Source: Bacteroidota bacterium (GTDB lineage: Bacteria; Bacteroidota; Bacteroidia; Flavobacteriales; Weeksellaceae). Taken from it: a stretch of 64,000 nt of DNA. The position numbers were made by a program, and so were the translations under genes. Positions 28,178 through 37,306 of this stretch are shown here, piece by piece. Position 1 is the stretch's first letter. Every line of letters starts with the position of its first letter. The DNA lies in assembly GCA_023458535.1 (NCBI GenBank), contig JAEWYW010000023.1, positions 29,165 through 93,164 on the forward strand, given 5' to 3'. The notes beneath the pieces are model-generated. The model was not told the origin of the DNA. It saw only the letters and a list, made by a program, of their open reading frames with translations, and searched no databases.

Positions 28178-28182
28178 ATTTG
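28175..28182 (+). promoter_or_regulatory. -7 box for tsaB
   Basis: TAAATTTG (TAnnTTTG) 4 bases before the tsaB ATG, which would give a leaderless or nearly leaderless transcript. No good -33 TTG is seen, so support is weak. Confidence 0.3.
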
Positions 28183-28186
28183 CATT

Positions 28187-28855
28187 ATGAAAATTTTATA
28201 CCTCGAAACCTCCTCCAAAAACTGCTCTGTTGCTATTTCAGATAATGACGAACTCCTGTGTTTATGCGAAGAGGTTTCAGAAAATTATAAACAATCTGAA
28301 AGTCTGCACACCTTTGTTGAGTGGGCTTTGGAAGGCGCCGAAATCTCTTTACAGGATATTGAAGCCGTTTGCTTAGGGAAAGGACCTGGTTCTTACACAG
28401 GCTTGAGAATTGGAGCGGCTTCTGCAAAAGGCTTTTGCTTTGGATTAAACATTCCTTTGATAGCAATCAATTCTTTAGACTCGTTAGCGGAACCTTATTT
28501 CAATCAAGATTATGATTTGGTTATCCCTATTGTAGATGCGAGAAGAATGGAAGTATATTGTAAAATTTTCAACGGAAAAGGCCAAGAAATTTCTGAAACA
28601 GAAGCAAAAATAATTGATGAAAACAGCTTCTCTGAATTTGGAGATAAAAAAATTGTATTTGTAGGCGATGGTGCAAAAAAAGTACAGGAAACAGTAAACC
28701 TAGAAAATACAACTTATATTTCAAATGCTTATCCATCAGCAAAAAACCTGATTAGAAAAGCTAACGAACATGTAAAAAATGATCAATTTGAGGACGTTGC
28801 CTACTTCGAACCCTTTTATTTAAAAGACTTTCACGGAGTTAAAAAGAAAAGCTGA
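28187..28855 (+). CDS. tsaB: tRNA threonylcarbamoyladenosine biosynthesis protein TsaB
   Basis: A 222-residue TsaB (YeaZ) with the actin-like fold. N-terminal MKILYLETSSKNCSVAI and GKGPGSYTGLRIGAASAKG are diagnostic. It heterodimerises with TsaD in the t6A modification of ANN-decoding tRNAs. The stop codon lies inside a terminator hairpin. Confidence 0.95.
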   Translation: MKILYLETSSKNCSVAISDNDELLCLCEEVSENYKQSESLHTFVEWALEGAEISLQDIEAVCLGKGPGSYTGLRIGAASAKGFCFGLNIPLIAINSLDSLAEPYFNQDYDLVIPIVDARRMEVYCKIFNGKGQEISETEAKIIDENSFSEFGDKKIVFVGDGAKKVQETVNLENTTYISNAYPSAKNLIRKANEHVKNDQFEDVAYFEPFYLKDFHGVKKKS

Positions 28856-28873
28856 GAATAATTCTCAGCTTTT
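28847..28873. terminator. Terminator overlapping tsaB stop
   Basis: AAAAGCTGAGAA (28847-28858), TAA, TTCTCAGCTTTT (28862-28873). The tsaB stop TGA at 28853-28855 is within the left arm. It also serves the convergent ABC ATPase gene ending at 28877. Confidence 0.88.
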
Positions 28874-28876
28874 TGT

Positions 28877-29593
28877 TTATTCTGATACAGCCATCACTTG
28901 TTCTGCAAAATACTGTTCCAAATCGCGCAAAGTTTCGGGGTTGGTTTGTATATCTTTTACCAACTCTCCCTTATTCAGTACTACAATCCTATTGCAGACC
29001 TCGGTGGTATGAGATAAATCGTGACTTGAAATAAGGAAAGTAACATTATCATTTTGAGACCAGTTTTTAATCAGCATCTTCAGTTTAATCTGAGTGGATG
29101 GGTCGAGGTTAGCAAAAGGCTCATCCAAGACAATAATTTTGGGTGAACCAACCAGTGCTCCTACGATACCTACTTTTTTCATGTTTCCTTTGGATAAATC
29201 TCGGATGTATTTTCCAGAGTTTAAAATTTCACCATTGAAGAAGTCTGAAAACTGCTGTAAAAATTGGTCAACATTAGCTTTATTTTGTCCACGAAGTTCT
29301 CCTAAAAAATAAAAATATTCTTCTGGTGTTAAATAACCTATCAAGAAAGATTCATCGATAAAAGCAGAAACATCGCTTTTCCATTTTTCAGATAAATTTA
29401 CCTGTTCACCATTGATGGTGATGTGACCTGTTGTTGCCTGAATCAAATCCAGCAAACAGCTAAAAAGTGTTGTTTTTCCTGCACCATTATTGCCCACCAA
29501 ACCGAAAGTTTGTCCTGTAGGCACTTCCAAACTAGCAATATTAAGAACTTTTCTATTACCGTAAACCTTTGATATATTTTGAATTGAAATCAT
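28877..29593 (-). CDS. ABC transporter ATP-binding protein
   Basis: A 238-residue ATPase with Walker A GNNGAGKTT near 34-42, signature DLSKGNMKKVG, Walker B IIVLDEPFANLD and the H-loop ISSHDLSH. It partners the DUF5687 membrane protein immediately upstream, 26 bases away. The pair resembles Bacteroidetes exporters in which the permease is one long polytopic subunit. The exported substrate is unknown. Confidence 0.92.
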   Translation of the reverse strand: MISIQNISKVYGNRKVLNIASLEVPTGQTFGLVGNNGAGKTTLFSCLLDLIQATTGHITINGEQVNLSEKWKSDVSAFIDESFLIGYLTPEEYFYFLGELRGQNKANVDQFLQQFSDFFNGEILNSGKYIRDLSKGNMKKVGIVGALVGSPKIIVLDEPFANLDPSTQIKLKMLIKNWSQNDNVTFLISSHDLSHTTEVCNRIVVLNKGELVKDIQTNPETLRDLEQYFAEQVMAVSE

Positions 29594-29619
29594 GAAAATA
29601 GGAAATTATTTATATTGAA

Positions 29620-31089
29620 TTATTCTGTTTTTTTAAACGCTTCTAAAGTCTTATATTTTTCCGACTGGTAGACTTTTACTATATAATCGAAAACAATGTC
29701 TTTTAGAAGGAAGCCTATTATTCCTAAAATTCCCAGACTGGCAACACCTCCATATATTCCAAAAAAATATTTCATAATGGTAAAGACCAATACCGGTAAT
29801 AACAACTGTGGAATCGTCAACAACATCGTTTTCATGTTAAAATTATTCTTGCCACCGCCGTAAGATTTCGTACTGGAATTTAGATCTATTGGTTGTCTGT
29901 TGAATGCGCCTGCTAACAAAACGATATAAGAATTTACTCCTAAGTTATACAATCCCGCAGCAAATACCGTAAGATAGACCTCAAGTCCTAAAAAAAGATA
30001 CGCTGTAGACAAAATTAATGAAACTACGATACCTAATACGATGAGTGCCCATTTACCCATTAAATACTTTTTATAGGGAACATTCTGCGTCATCATCAGT
30101 GGATAGTAGGAACTGTCCCACGATGGAACTCTTTGCCCAAACATCATCATGAAACCACCAGAAACAAATATTCCTCCAAATAATTTCATATAATCCCCTT
30201 CATAAAATCCGTTAAAAAACAGCAGTCCATAAAACAAAAACAGAAAACTCATAACAAGTGCTGACCGTGCTGCTTTGCTTCTTTTCAACAAGCGGATATC
30301 ATTATTAATAAAAGTGCCTGTGACTCCAAAACGATTTAAAAATTCGATATTTTCAGATTTACCACTTGCTTTCTTAAGTTCTAGTCCTTTATCTAAATAA
30401 AAATCGTTATAAATTAAACGATACGCTAAAATAGCTACTCCCACAGCTGCTAGCAAAGGAATTATAGCCAGAAATGGATATTGATACATGCTGTAAAATA
30501 TCCGTTCTGAATAAGTGGTTACTTCTACAAAATGGTAATATTCCAGTATTCCAAGGAGCGCAACAAGTCCAAAGACTAAAAAAACCACCCAATCTTTTCC
30601 ATTAAGTATAATATTGAGAAAGTTATTAAAGTAAAAAATGCAGTAAATACCCAATGCAAAAGCAATAACCCGTACTGCAGAGAAATCGCCATCGAAAATC
30701 AACAAACCTGCAAAAGGTATTAAAAACAGTAAATTGCCCCAATTGAAAAAATGTGTGATGATTTTTAACATAGTATAATTCACCAAAACATTTTTCTTAA
30801 GACCTGTGGTAAGAAACGGTTTAATGTTTTGTGTAGGCATAGCCTGAAAAAAATACCGTATCAGTAAATCTGCTGCCCAATAAAAAATAAAGTATTTACA
30901 GAAAAGTTGTAAAGGATTGGTTTGAAGTTCCTCTTTTGCAAAAAAATATATCCCAAACGGAAGCAACGCAAACACGAATGCAAAGCTGGCAAAACCAATA
31001 AAAGTTAAAATTTTTAAAACTAAATTGGTTCCAAACTGTGGATTTCGGATAAAGCTTTTGAATTCAAATTGCAATAATCTTCGATACAT
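29620..31089 (-). CDS. DUF5687 ABC transporter permease
   Basis: A 489-residue polytopic membrane protein with about 10-12 hydrophobic segments. It starts MYRRLLQFEFKSFIRNPQFG and has the conserved MFGQRVPSWDSSYYPLMMTQ block in the middle, as in DUF5687 proteins. It acts with the following ATPase gene. It has no obvious periplasmic domain. Confidence 0.85.
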   Translation of the reverse strand: MYRRLLQFEFKSFIRNPQFGTNLVLKILTFIGFASFAFVFALLPFGIYFFAKEELQTNPLQLFCKYFIFYWAADLLIRYFFQAMPTQNIKPFLTTGLKKNVLVNYTMLKIITHFFNWGNLLFLIPFAGLLIFDGDFSAVRVIAFALGIYCIFYFNNFLNIILNGKDWVVFLVFGLVALLGILEYYHFVEVTTYSERIFYSMYQYPFLAIIPLLAAVGVAILAYRLIYNDFYLDKGLELKKASGKSENIEFLNRFGVTGTFINNDIRLLKRSKAARSALVMSFLFLFYGLLFFNGFYEGDYMKLFGGIFVSGGFMMMFGQRVPSWDSSYYPLMMTQNVPYKKYLMGKWALIVLGIVVSLILSTAYLFLGLEVYLTVFAAGLYNLGVNSYIVLLAGAFNRQPIDLNSSTKSYGGGKNNFNMKTMLLTIPQLLLPVLVFTIMKYFFGIYGGVASLGILGIIGFLLKDIVFDYIVKVYQSEKYKTLEAFKKTE

Positions 31090-31142
31090 CGACTATAGTT
31101 TTAGAGAATAAGTCGAAAAATAAGGAAAATGTTACAAATAAA

Positions 31143-32792
31143 CTAGTTCATTAGTTGTTTCGCTTGCTCAATGGCTGCATCTGTAATTTTTGAACCCGAT
31201 AAAAGCTGTGCAATTTCCTGAAGTTTTTCCTCGTCATTTAATGGCACAATAGTAGAAATGGTTTTTCCAGAAACATCCTGCTTTACCACTTTATAATTGT
31301 TGTCGCCCTTCGCAGCTACCTGCGCCAAATGAGAAATCACGATCAACTGCATATCTTTACCCATTTCGTGCATTAATTTACCCATTTCTTCGGCAACACG
31401 CCCAGAAACACCCGTATCAATTTCATCTAAAATTAAGGTGGGAAGTTCTGAATTTTCAGCAATAATTTTCTTTACAGCCAACATTACCCTCGACCTCTCA
31501 CCTCCTGAAATGGCTCCTTGAATTGGTTTTAATGGAAACCCAGCATTGGCTTGAAAGAGAATGCCAATTTTCTCGCTTCCGAATTTATTAAAAGTATCGC
31601 TTTCTGTAATCTCTACACCAATTTTTGCTTTCTCTAAACCTAGTTGCTTCAATAGAGTTTCCATCTTCTTTTCGAATACAGGAACAGATTTTTTTCTGTT
31701 ATCGGCCAGTTTTTTCGAAAGTTTAGTCAATTTCTTTTCTAAGTCGACAATTTTATTGGAGGTTTCCTGAATGAAATCTTCAAGTTCAGCAAAACCAGAC
31801 TGCTCGCCAGCTAACTGGTTTCGCAATTCAATGAGTTCTTCGATGGTTTTCACATCGTGCTTTAAAAATAAAGCATTGATTGTATTCACTTTTACATTCA
31901 GCTGATCCAATAATTCCTGGTTGACATCAATTTTTTCGGCACCATCCTGCAGTTCAAAAAGGACATCTTTAAATTCCAGAAAAATACTTTCATAACGGGC
32001 TGAAAGTTCAGAAAACTCATGCGATAATTCTGCTACCTTGGATAATTTATTACGAACGTCATTTAAACCATCTAAAACTCCAATCTCCTCCTGATCCATT
32101 CGTATAAATGCCTGAGCGAGATATTCAGAAATGGCTCCTGCATTCTCCTGAGTGGAAAGTTGAGCCTGCAAATCTTCCCAGTTCACTTGGTCTAGATCTA
32201 CTTCTTTGAGTTCATTTAACAAAAATGTTTTGTAATCGGATTCTTTATTGCCTTCCAACACTTGGTTTTTGAGCTGTTCCAAATGTTTTTTGAGCATCTG
32301 CCATTCCTGAAAAGTATTCTGGTAGTCAAGGATTATTTTTTTATTATCGCTCAGTCCATCAATAATGGAAAACTGGTAATCTTCATTGAACAGATGGGAA
32401 GTTTCAAACTGCGAATGAATGTCAATCAGTTTTTCTGAAAGTGATTTTAAGACATCCAAATTTACGGGTACATCATTTACAAAAGCCCGTGATTTTCCGG
32501 ATGGCAGAATCTCTCTTCTTATGATGCTAGGGTTCTCAAAATCCAAATCATTCTCATCAAAAAAAGTTTTTAAAGTATCCTTAACCACAAATTCAGCTTC
32601 TATAATACTTTTGTTTTCTGTATTTGAAATGGCTTTTGCATCAGATCTCTCACCTAATATTAAGCGCAAAGCTCCCAAAATAATAGATTTTCCCGCACCA
32701 GTTTCACCAGTTATCACCTGCAGACCTTTGTGCAAGTGGATTTCTAACTGATTAATAAGCGCGAAATTTTGTATAAATATTCTTGAAAGCAT
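31143..32792 (-). CDS. recN: DNA repair protein RecN
   Basis: A 549-residue SMC-like ATPase. Walker A is GETGAGKS at about 30-37, followed by a long coiled-coil middle (about 170-370). The C-terminal ATPase part has ISGGERSRVMLA, LILDEIDTGVSG and ISHLAQVAA. RecN holds broken DNA ends together for recombination repair. A promoter is seen at 32819-32847. Confidence 0.96.
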   Translation of the reverse strand: MLSRIFIQNFALINQLEIHLHKGLQVITGETGAGKSIILGALRLILGERSDAKAISNTENKSIIEAEFVVKDTLKTFFDENDLDFENPSIIRREILPSGKSRAFVNDVPVNLDVLKSLSEKLIDIHSQFETSHLFNEDYQFSIIDGLSDNKKIILDYQNTFQEWQMLKKHLEQLKNQVLEGNKESDYKTFLLNELKEVDLDQVNWEDLQAQLSTQENAGAISEYLAQAFIRMDQEEIGVLDGLNDVRNKLSKVAELSHEFSELSARYESIFLEFKDVLFELQDGAEKIDVNQELLDQLNVKVNTINALFLKHDVKTIEELIELRNQLAGEQSGFAELEDFIQETSNKIVDLEKKLTKLSKKLADNRKKSVPVFEKKMETLLKQLGLEKAKIGVEITESDTFNKFGSEKIGILFQANAGFPLKPIQGAISGGERSRVMLAVKKIIAENSELPTLILDEIDTGVSGRVAEEMGKLMHEMGKDMQLIVISHLAQVAAKGDNNYKVVKQDVSGKTISTIVPLNDEEKLQEIAQLLSGSKITDAAIEQAKQLMN

Positions 32793-32818
32793 TGATGAAT
32801 AGGCAGATTTATAATCTA

Positions 32819-32847
32819 CAAAGATATGGGTTTAGAAATGAAAACAA
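32819..32847 (-). promoter_or_regulatory. -33/-7 promoter of recN
   Basis: On the minus strand, TTG (32847-32845), an 18-base spacer, and TATCTTTG (32826-32819), then the ATG at 32792. It would let recN be expressed separately from porD. Confidence 0.65.
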
Positions 32848-32863
32848 GAAAAACTACAAAATC

Positions 32864-33763
32864 TTATTTCCATTTATTCCACTTGGTATCATTAAATTTT
32901 GGAGCGAAAAGAATCATCAATTGTTTCAGTTCGTTCATGTTAACACCACCATTGTTGCTGCTGTTGAAAATATTATAAATTTCATCACTTTTAGCATCAA
33001 TAAAGAGATTAAAAGGATAGTTCTGCTGAAAAGAGTTCTCGTACATTTTCAGTCTCATTAGCGCATCAAAAATAGCCTTTTTCCCTAGTGTGGGATCCTG
33101 ATTATACAAATTATCCAACCCAACTCTGTGATAAGCGTAATAGCTCGCTCTCAACTGATTCATATTGGTATTTAGGAGTTCATTTACCAAAGTTAACCGT
33201 GCTTTCGGACCTTCTACCTGTGCCCATCCTTCATAGCCTCTGTTCTGCGCATTTTGTGCAATGGTTTGTGATTTTGTGAACCACTGTGTTCCTGCATTTG
33301 TTTGGAAACTATCTGCGTCATAGCCTAAAATAAGGTAAATATAGTAGCTGATAACATCGGTAAGGTTTTTCCCTGAAAATTGTCTTTCATTAAAAATTAA
33401 ATTCTCATTTTCTGCATATTCAAATGAAAATTTGGTATCATTGAGATTCAACATGGGAGATTCATAAGTGCTTCCATAAACTGGACGCACAAATTGCACA
33501 ATAAGATTTCCTTTAAAAATATTTCCATTTCTTTCGCTGATCACCATGGCAAAATTAGCTTTGATTTTTTCAAAATTCTGAAGCTTTTTACCTGTCCAGC
33601 TGGTATTATTAATGAAATCTCTCACTGATTTTTCCAGTGTTTTGTAAACCTGCTGATTACTTCCGCCCAATTGTTGTGCACTAACCTGCACTGTAGATAG
33701 AATTTCTTGTGAAAATCCTAAATGAAAGATGGAAAGAAAAAATATGATGATGAACTTTTTCAT
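32864..33763 (-). CDS. porD: DUF4835 protein, type IX secretion PorD
   Basis: A 299-residue exported protein with a signal peptide (about 1-18, ending FHLGFS/Q). It has the DUF4835 blocks RDFINNTSWTGKKLQNFEKI and ARLTLVNELLNTNMNQLR. This family is named PorD and is tied to type IX secretion and gliding in Bacteroidetes. Its place between coaBC and recN is the usual one in this lineage. Confidence 0.9.
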   Translation of the reverse strand: MKKFIIIFFLSIFHLGFSQEILSTVQVSAQQLGGSNQQVYKTLEKSVRDFINNTSWTGKKLQNFEKIKANFAMVISERNGNIFKGNLIVQFVRPVYGSTYESPMLNLNDTKFSFEYAENENLIFNERQFSGKNLTDVISYYIYLILGYDADSFQTNAGTQWFTKSQTIAQNAQNRGYEGWAQVEGPKARLTLVNELLNTNMNQLRASYYAYHRVGLDNLYNQDPTLGKKAIFDALMRLKMYENSFQQNYPFNLFIDAKSDEIYNIFNSSNNGGVNMNELKQLMILFAPKFNDTKWNKWK

Positions 33764-33822
33764 TGTATAAAAAATTGAGAACGGAAATTTAGCGAATTTA
33801 TTTGATTTAGGATTTGTAATGT

Positions 33823-35034
33823 TTAAGGATTCAAGTGCATAAGGTTTTCCAAGGTATTCAAAATATCTTTAGCTACTTCATCTTTACTTTTCAAATTAAA
33901 CTCCAGCTTCTCCTCTTTTGTGAAAATTTTAATTTTATTGGTGTCGTTCTTAAAACCTGCACCTTCATCTCGCAAAGAGTTTAGAACAATCATATCCAGA
34001 TTTTTCTTTTGAAGTTTTCCTTTGGCATTTTCTTCTTCATTTTGAGTTTCCAAAGCAAAGCCCACCAAAAACTGGTGCTGCTTTTTTTCGCCCATCGTTT
34101 TTAAAATATCGGGGTTCTTTACCAGCTCTATCACCAATTCTTCATCATTTTTTTTAATTTTTTCTTGAGCAACCTCCTTTGGAGCATAATCTGCAACTGC
34201 AGCACTTGCAATGGCAATGTCCACATTTTCGTAAAACTCAAAAACTTTCGCAAGCATTTCTTTGGCGGAAGTTACTTTGTGAAGTTTAATATTAGGATTT
34301 TGTGTGCTAAGATTACTTGGGCCAGAAATTAAAATTACTTTTGCGCCCCGCTTACAGGCTTCCTCAGCTAAAGAAAAGCCCATTTTCCCAGAAGAATGAT
34401 TTCCTATAAAACGGACCGGATCAATAGCTTCATAAGTAGGCCCAGCAGTAATAAGTACTGTTTTGCCATTTAATGACTTTTCATTGACTGCACTTTCAAA
34501 AAATTCTTCAACCGCTTTTAAGATGGTTTGGGGTTCTGCCATCCTGCCCTGACCAACCAGTCCACTTGCCAGCTCGCCATTTTCTGCGGGGATAATAATA
34601 TGACCAAAGTCTTCAGCGAAATCTAAATTTTGCTGCGTGGAAGGATGTTGATACATGTCTAAATCCATCGCTGGTGCAATAAAAACTGGGCATTTAGCAG
34701 ACATATAGGTGGCTATGACTAAATTATCGCACATGCCATGAACCATCTTGGATAAAGTATTTGCCGTACAAGGAGCTATAATCATTACATCTGCCCAAAG
34801 CGCCATTTCAACATGACTGTTCCAGGTTCCGTTTAATCCATAAAAATCACTGTACACAGGATTCTTGGATAGTGTAGCCAGACTAAGCGGAGTAACAAAC
34901 TCAGCAGCATCTTTGGTCATAATCACCTGAACTTCTGCACCGTTTTTAATAAAATCTCGTATTAAGAAATGTATTTTGTAGGCTGCAATACCTCCTGTAA
35001 CCGCAATGAGAATTTTTTTCCCTGAAATGCTCAT
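33823..35034 (-). CDS. coaBC: Bifunctional PPC decarboxylase/PPC synthetase CoaBC
   Basis: A 403-residue bifunctional enzyme of coenzyme A synthesis. The N-terminal flavin-dependent decarboxylase domain (about 1-180) has GTWNSHVEMALWADVM with the catalytic His and MVHGMCDNL. The C-terminal synthetase domain starts at about 185 with ITAGPTYEAIDPVRFIGN. The gene starts after a terminator/promoter junction at 35084-35122. Confidence 0.96.
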   Translation of the reverse strand: MSISGKKILIAVTGGIAAYKIHFLIRDFIKNGAEVQVIMTKDAAEFVTPLSLATLSKNPVYSDFYGLNGTWNSHVEMALWADVMIIAPCTANTLSKMVHGMCDNLVIATYMSAKCPVFIAPAMDLDMYQHPSTQQNLDFAEDFGHIIIPAENGELASGLVGQGRMAEPQTILKAVEEFFESAVNEKSLNGKTVLITAGPTYEAIDPVRFIGNHSSGKMGFSLAEEACKRGAKVILISGPSNLSTQNPNIKLHKVTSAKEMLAKVFEFYENVDIAIASAAVADYAPKEVAQEKIKKNDEELVIELVKNPDILKTMGEKKQHQFLVGFALETQNEEENAKGKLQKKNLDMIVLNSLRDEGAGFKNDTNKIKIFTKEEKLEFNLKSKDEVAKDILNTLENLMHLNP

Positions 35035-35083
35035 ACTAAATTTTTTAATTGCACTAAATTACTAAAAATTGCTTGCAATACTG

Positions 35084-35091
35084 CAAAAATA
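35084..35091 (-). promoter_or_regulatory. -7 box for coaBC inside terminator T-tract
   Basis: Minus-strand TATTTTTG is the T-tract of the rpoZ terminator (35091-35122) and also a TAnnTTTG box, 50 bases before the coaBC ATG. No convincing -33 is seen. Confidence 0.45.
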
Positions 35092-35122
35092 AAGGTCATT
35101 AAGACAATCCTTAATGACCTTT
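35091..35122 (-). terminator. Terminator after rpoZ
   Basis: A 13-bp stem (35091-35103 with 35110-35122), arms AAAGGTCATTAAG / CTTAATGACCTTT, loop 6 bases. On the minus strand it is followed by TTTATTTTTG, a T-tract. Confidence 0.85.
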
Positions 35123-35141
35123 TTTATCTAAAACTAAAATT

Positions 35142-35465
35142 TTAGTTTCTGTCTTCAGTTTTTCTGAAATAAATTTCATCATCTAACCATTCTTTGATGG
35201 CAATAGATGTAGGCTTAGGAAGTTTTTCGTAATGTTTAGAAATTTCGATTTGCTCTCTGTTTTCGAAAACTTCTTCTAGCGTTGAATTATGCACCGCAAA
35301 TTCATCCAATTTATTATGAAGCTCAGTACGGATTTCTGCATTCACCTGCTCCGCTCTTTTACCCATAATTACAATAGCTTCATAGATGGAAGCTACTTTA
35401 TCTTCAATTTTATCTTTATCGTAAGTAATGGTACTTAACTCTGCTGTAGAATCTTTTACACTCAT
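35142..35465 (-). CDS. rpoZ: RNA polymerase omega subunit, Bacteroidetes type
   Basis: A 107-residue protein with the Rpb6-like core VASIYEAIVIMGKRAEQVNAEI and an acidic C-terminus. The length and position next to bamD match the Bacteroidetes form of omega, which is divergent from E. coli RpoZ. It aids RNA polymerase assembly. A -7 box is at 35495-35502. Confidence 0.88.
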   Translation of the reverse strand: MSVKDSTAELSTITYDKDKIEDKVASIYEAIVIMGKRAEQVNAEIRTELHNKLDEFAVHNSTLEEVFENREQIEISKHYEKLPKPTSIAIKEWLDDEIYFRKTEDRN

Positions 35466-35494
35466 TTTCAGGAATTTATTTTCTTTTGGAATTG

Positions 35495-35502
35495 CAAATT
35501 TA
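35495..35502 (-). promoter_or_regulatory. -7 box for rpoZ
   Basis: Minus-strand TAAATTTG, a TAnnTTTG match, in the short bamD-rpoZ gap, 29 bases before the rpoZ ATG. Confidence 0.5.
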
Positions 35503-35506
35503 CGAA

Positions 35507-36502
35507 TTATCTTTTAATTTCGAAAGTAGCCGCCGGAGGAGGTGTTTGAAGCTTCGCACTATCTCTCTGGATTTGTTGAGCTCTCTTCTCGGCATCTGCC
35601 TGATCTTGCAATTGTTGATTGGTTTTATCTCTTTGGGCTAATTTTTCAGCCTCTCTTTTTTGTTTTTCAGTAAGAAGCTTAAGGTTTTCTTCATGCTTCT
35701 TTTTTACCGTTACAAAATCTATTTTTTCTTTTTCAAGCTTTTTTCTAAGCTCAACTGCTGTTTTAGCATATTCCGAATTTGGAAGTTCTTTCTCTACTTG
35801 TCTTGTAAAAGCAATAGCATTATCTAAACGCTCATCTTTCAGCGTAAAATTAGACCTCATCGCCAGTTCATATCTAGATTTTAATATGTAGTCATAAATC
35901 TTAGGACGCAACTTGGTACTTGGAAAATCGTCTAATACATTTTGCAACGCTACATTAGCTGCCTTGTATTCCCCCATTTGGTAATATTGCTTAGCATTCT
36001 CGTAAGCTTTAATTTCCAATTTATTGGTAAGCTCATCAATCATTTGGTTGATGTTTCCTGCTTTTTCTGAATTAGAATGATTATTAAGGAAATCCTGCAA
36101 CTCATTGATTGCCGAAAGTGTATTGCTCTGATCTAAGTTGTAATCCATTGATCCTTCATAATAACATAATGCAGCCATGTATGCAGCATCTTCTCTTCTT
36201 GGATCTTGTGGAAAGTTGACAGAAAAATTCTTGAACTGGTGTCCCGCCAACTTATAGTTTTTATCGTAATAATTAGCGTAAGCAGTGTTATAATGAACAT
36301 GGGTAACCTCATCTGTTCCCGCCACAAGCTTTGTTAAACGGTCGTATAAGGCCAATGCATTTTTCCATTTCTTTTTAGCGAAATTTTCATCTGCAGCCTT
36401 CAATATGAAGTTTTTGTCCGCACTTTTCATCGCTTTTTCTTGTTGACTAACACAACCAGATAAAACTGCAACTGTTAAAATACCAAAGAATAATTTTTTC
36501 AT
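35507..36502 (-). CDS. bamD: Outer membrane assembly lipoprotein BamD
   Basis: A 331-residue lipoprotein with a signal ending LSGC (Cys17). Several TPR-like helical repeats follow (KKWKNALALYDRLTK, HYNTAYANYYDKNYKLAGHQFKNFSVNFP). The C-terminus has a Lys/Glu/Gln-rich segment (about 270-320) that is absent from E. coli BamD. BamD is an essential accessory of BamA in outer-membrane protein insertion. Its neighbours rpoZ, coaBC and porD are the usual ones in this phylum. Confidence 0.92.
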   Translation of the reverse strand: MKKLFFGILTVAVLSGCVSQQEKAMKSADKNFILKAADENFAKKKWKNALALYDRLTKLVAGTDEVTHVHYNTAYANYYDKNYKLAGHQFKNFSVNFPQDPRREDAAYMAALCYYEGSMDYNLDQSNTLSAINELQDFLNNHSNSEKAGNINQMIDELTNKLEIKAYENAKQYYQMGEYKAANVALQNVLDDFPSTKLRPKIYDYILKSRYELAMRSNFTLKDERLDNAIAFTRQVEKELPNSEYAKTAVELRKKLEKEKIDFVTVKKKHEENLKLLTEKQKREAEKLAQRDKTNQQLQDQADAEKRAQQIQRDSAKLQTPPPAATFEIKR

Positions 36503-36557
36503 AAAAATTTTACTGTGCCCAAATGTCGATCAATTGATATTTAGGCTAATCAATTTG

Positions 36558-36565
36558 CAAAAATA
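36558..36565 (-). promoter_or_regulatory. -7 box for bamD
   Basis: Minus-strand TATTTTTG, TAnnTTTG, 55 bases before the bamD ATG. The -33 element is unclear. Confidence 0.45.
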
Positions 36566-36613
36566 AAGTTTTTTTATCAATGATTATTTTTTTATAACTA
36601 TTTAACAAAAATT

Positions 36614-37237
36614 TCAGTCGGAAACGTATCCCAAAGTCGCAAAAACCGTAAATAACAGATTGGTTTGAACCTTTTTTTCTGCTTCAGTGAGATAGGAATC
36701 TTTATCTTTATTGGGAATATAGAGTTCAAAAAATGTTTTATTTCTAATTACAAAGAGGGTTGCTCCCAAAATATTCGTCAGAATATCCTCTGATTTTGGA
36801 GCGAACGTGAAAACTCCCAATACGATGCCTTTCTTTACAATTTCATCCAATGTATTAACACAGAGTTTATAAAAATCCAGCAATTCATCTTTAAGATTGT
36901 CGGTATGCTTTAGCTCTTGCGTTACGAAACCATGAAAATAATTATACTTAAACAGCTGCGAAACAATGTACTTAATAATCTCCTTCATCTGCATATCTGG
37001 CTTACCATTTTGGATGGTTGCCGCAAATTCTGAAAAATTTTTACGTGTTTTTTGCACCCGATATTGGTACAAATATGCCATCATTTTTTCCTTAGATCCA
37101 AAATAATAGGAAATCATCGCCACGTTAACATTGGCTTTTGAACTTATTTCGCGGACAGAAGTTCCCTCGTAGCCCTGTTTGGCGATAAGTTCTTCTGCAA
37201 CGTTCAAAATATTTATTTGTTTTTCAGAAAGTTTCAT
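36614..37237 (-). CDS. TetR-family transcriptional regulator
   Basis: A 207-residue one-component regulator. The N-terminal HTH reads ILNVAEELIAKQGYEGTSVREIS and VNVAMISYYFGSKEKMMAYLY, which is TetR_N. The C-terminal ligand domain is helical and unassigned. ATG 37237 gives the family start MKLSEKQINIL; 13 extra upstream residues (MFIFLKIRCRFFD) look spurious. It is divergent from the tatD-like gene, with a candidate operator in the 69-base gap. Confidence 0.9.
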   Translation of the reverse strand: MKLSEKQINILNVAEELIAKQGYEGTSVREISSKANVNVAMISYYFGSKEKMMAYLYQYRVQKTRKNFSEFAATIQNGKPDMQMKEIIKYIVSQLFKYNYFHGFVTQELKHTDNLKDELLDFYKLCVNTLDEIVKKGIVLGVFTFAPKSEDILTNILGATLFVIRNKTFFELYIPNKDKDSYLTEAEKKVQTNLLFTVFATLGYVSD

Positions 37238-37261
37238 ATCAAAGAATCTGCATCTTATTTT

Positions 37262-37269
37262 CAAAAATA
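37262..37269 (-). promoter_or_regulatory. -7 box for the TetR gene
   Basis: Minus-strand TATTTTTG, TAnnTTTG, 24 bases before the ATG at 37237. Confidence 0.45.
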
Positions 37270-37270
37270 T

Positions 37271-37282
37271 AAACAAATGTTT
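37271..37282. promoter_or_regulatory. Candidate TetR operator
   Basis: AAACA-AA-TGTTT, a 5-2-5 inverted repeat between the two divergent -7 boxes. It is the only dyad I see in this gap. Short AT-rich dyads can occur by chance. Confidence 0.3.
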
Positions 37283-37295
37283 AATGTATAATATT

Positions 37296-37303
37296 TATTT
37301 TTG
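37296..37303 (+). promoter_or_regulatory. -7 box for tatD-like gene
   Basis: TATTTTTG, TAnnTTTG, only 3 bases before the ATG at 37307. It would imply an almost leaderless transcript. Confidence 0.35.
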
Positions 37304-37306
37304 AAA

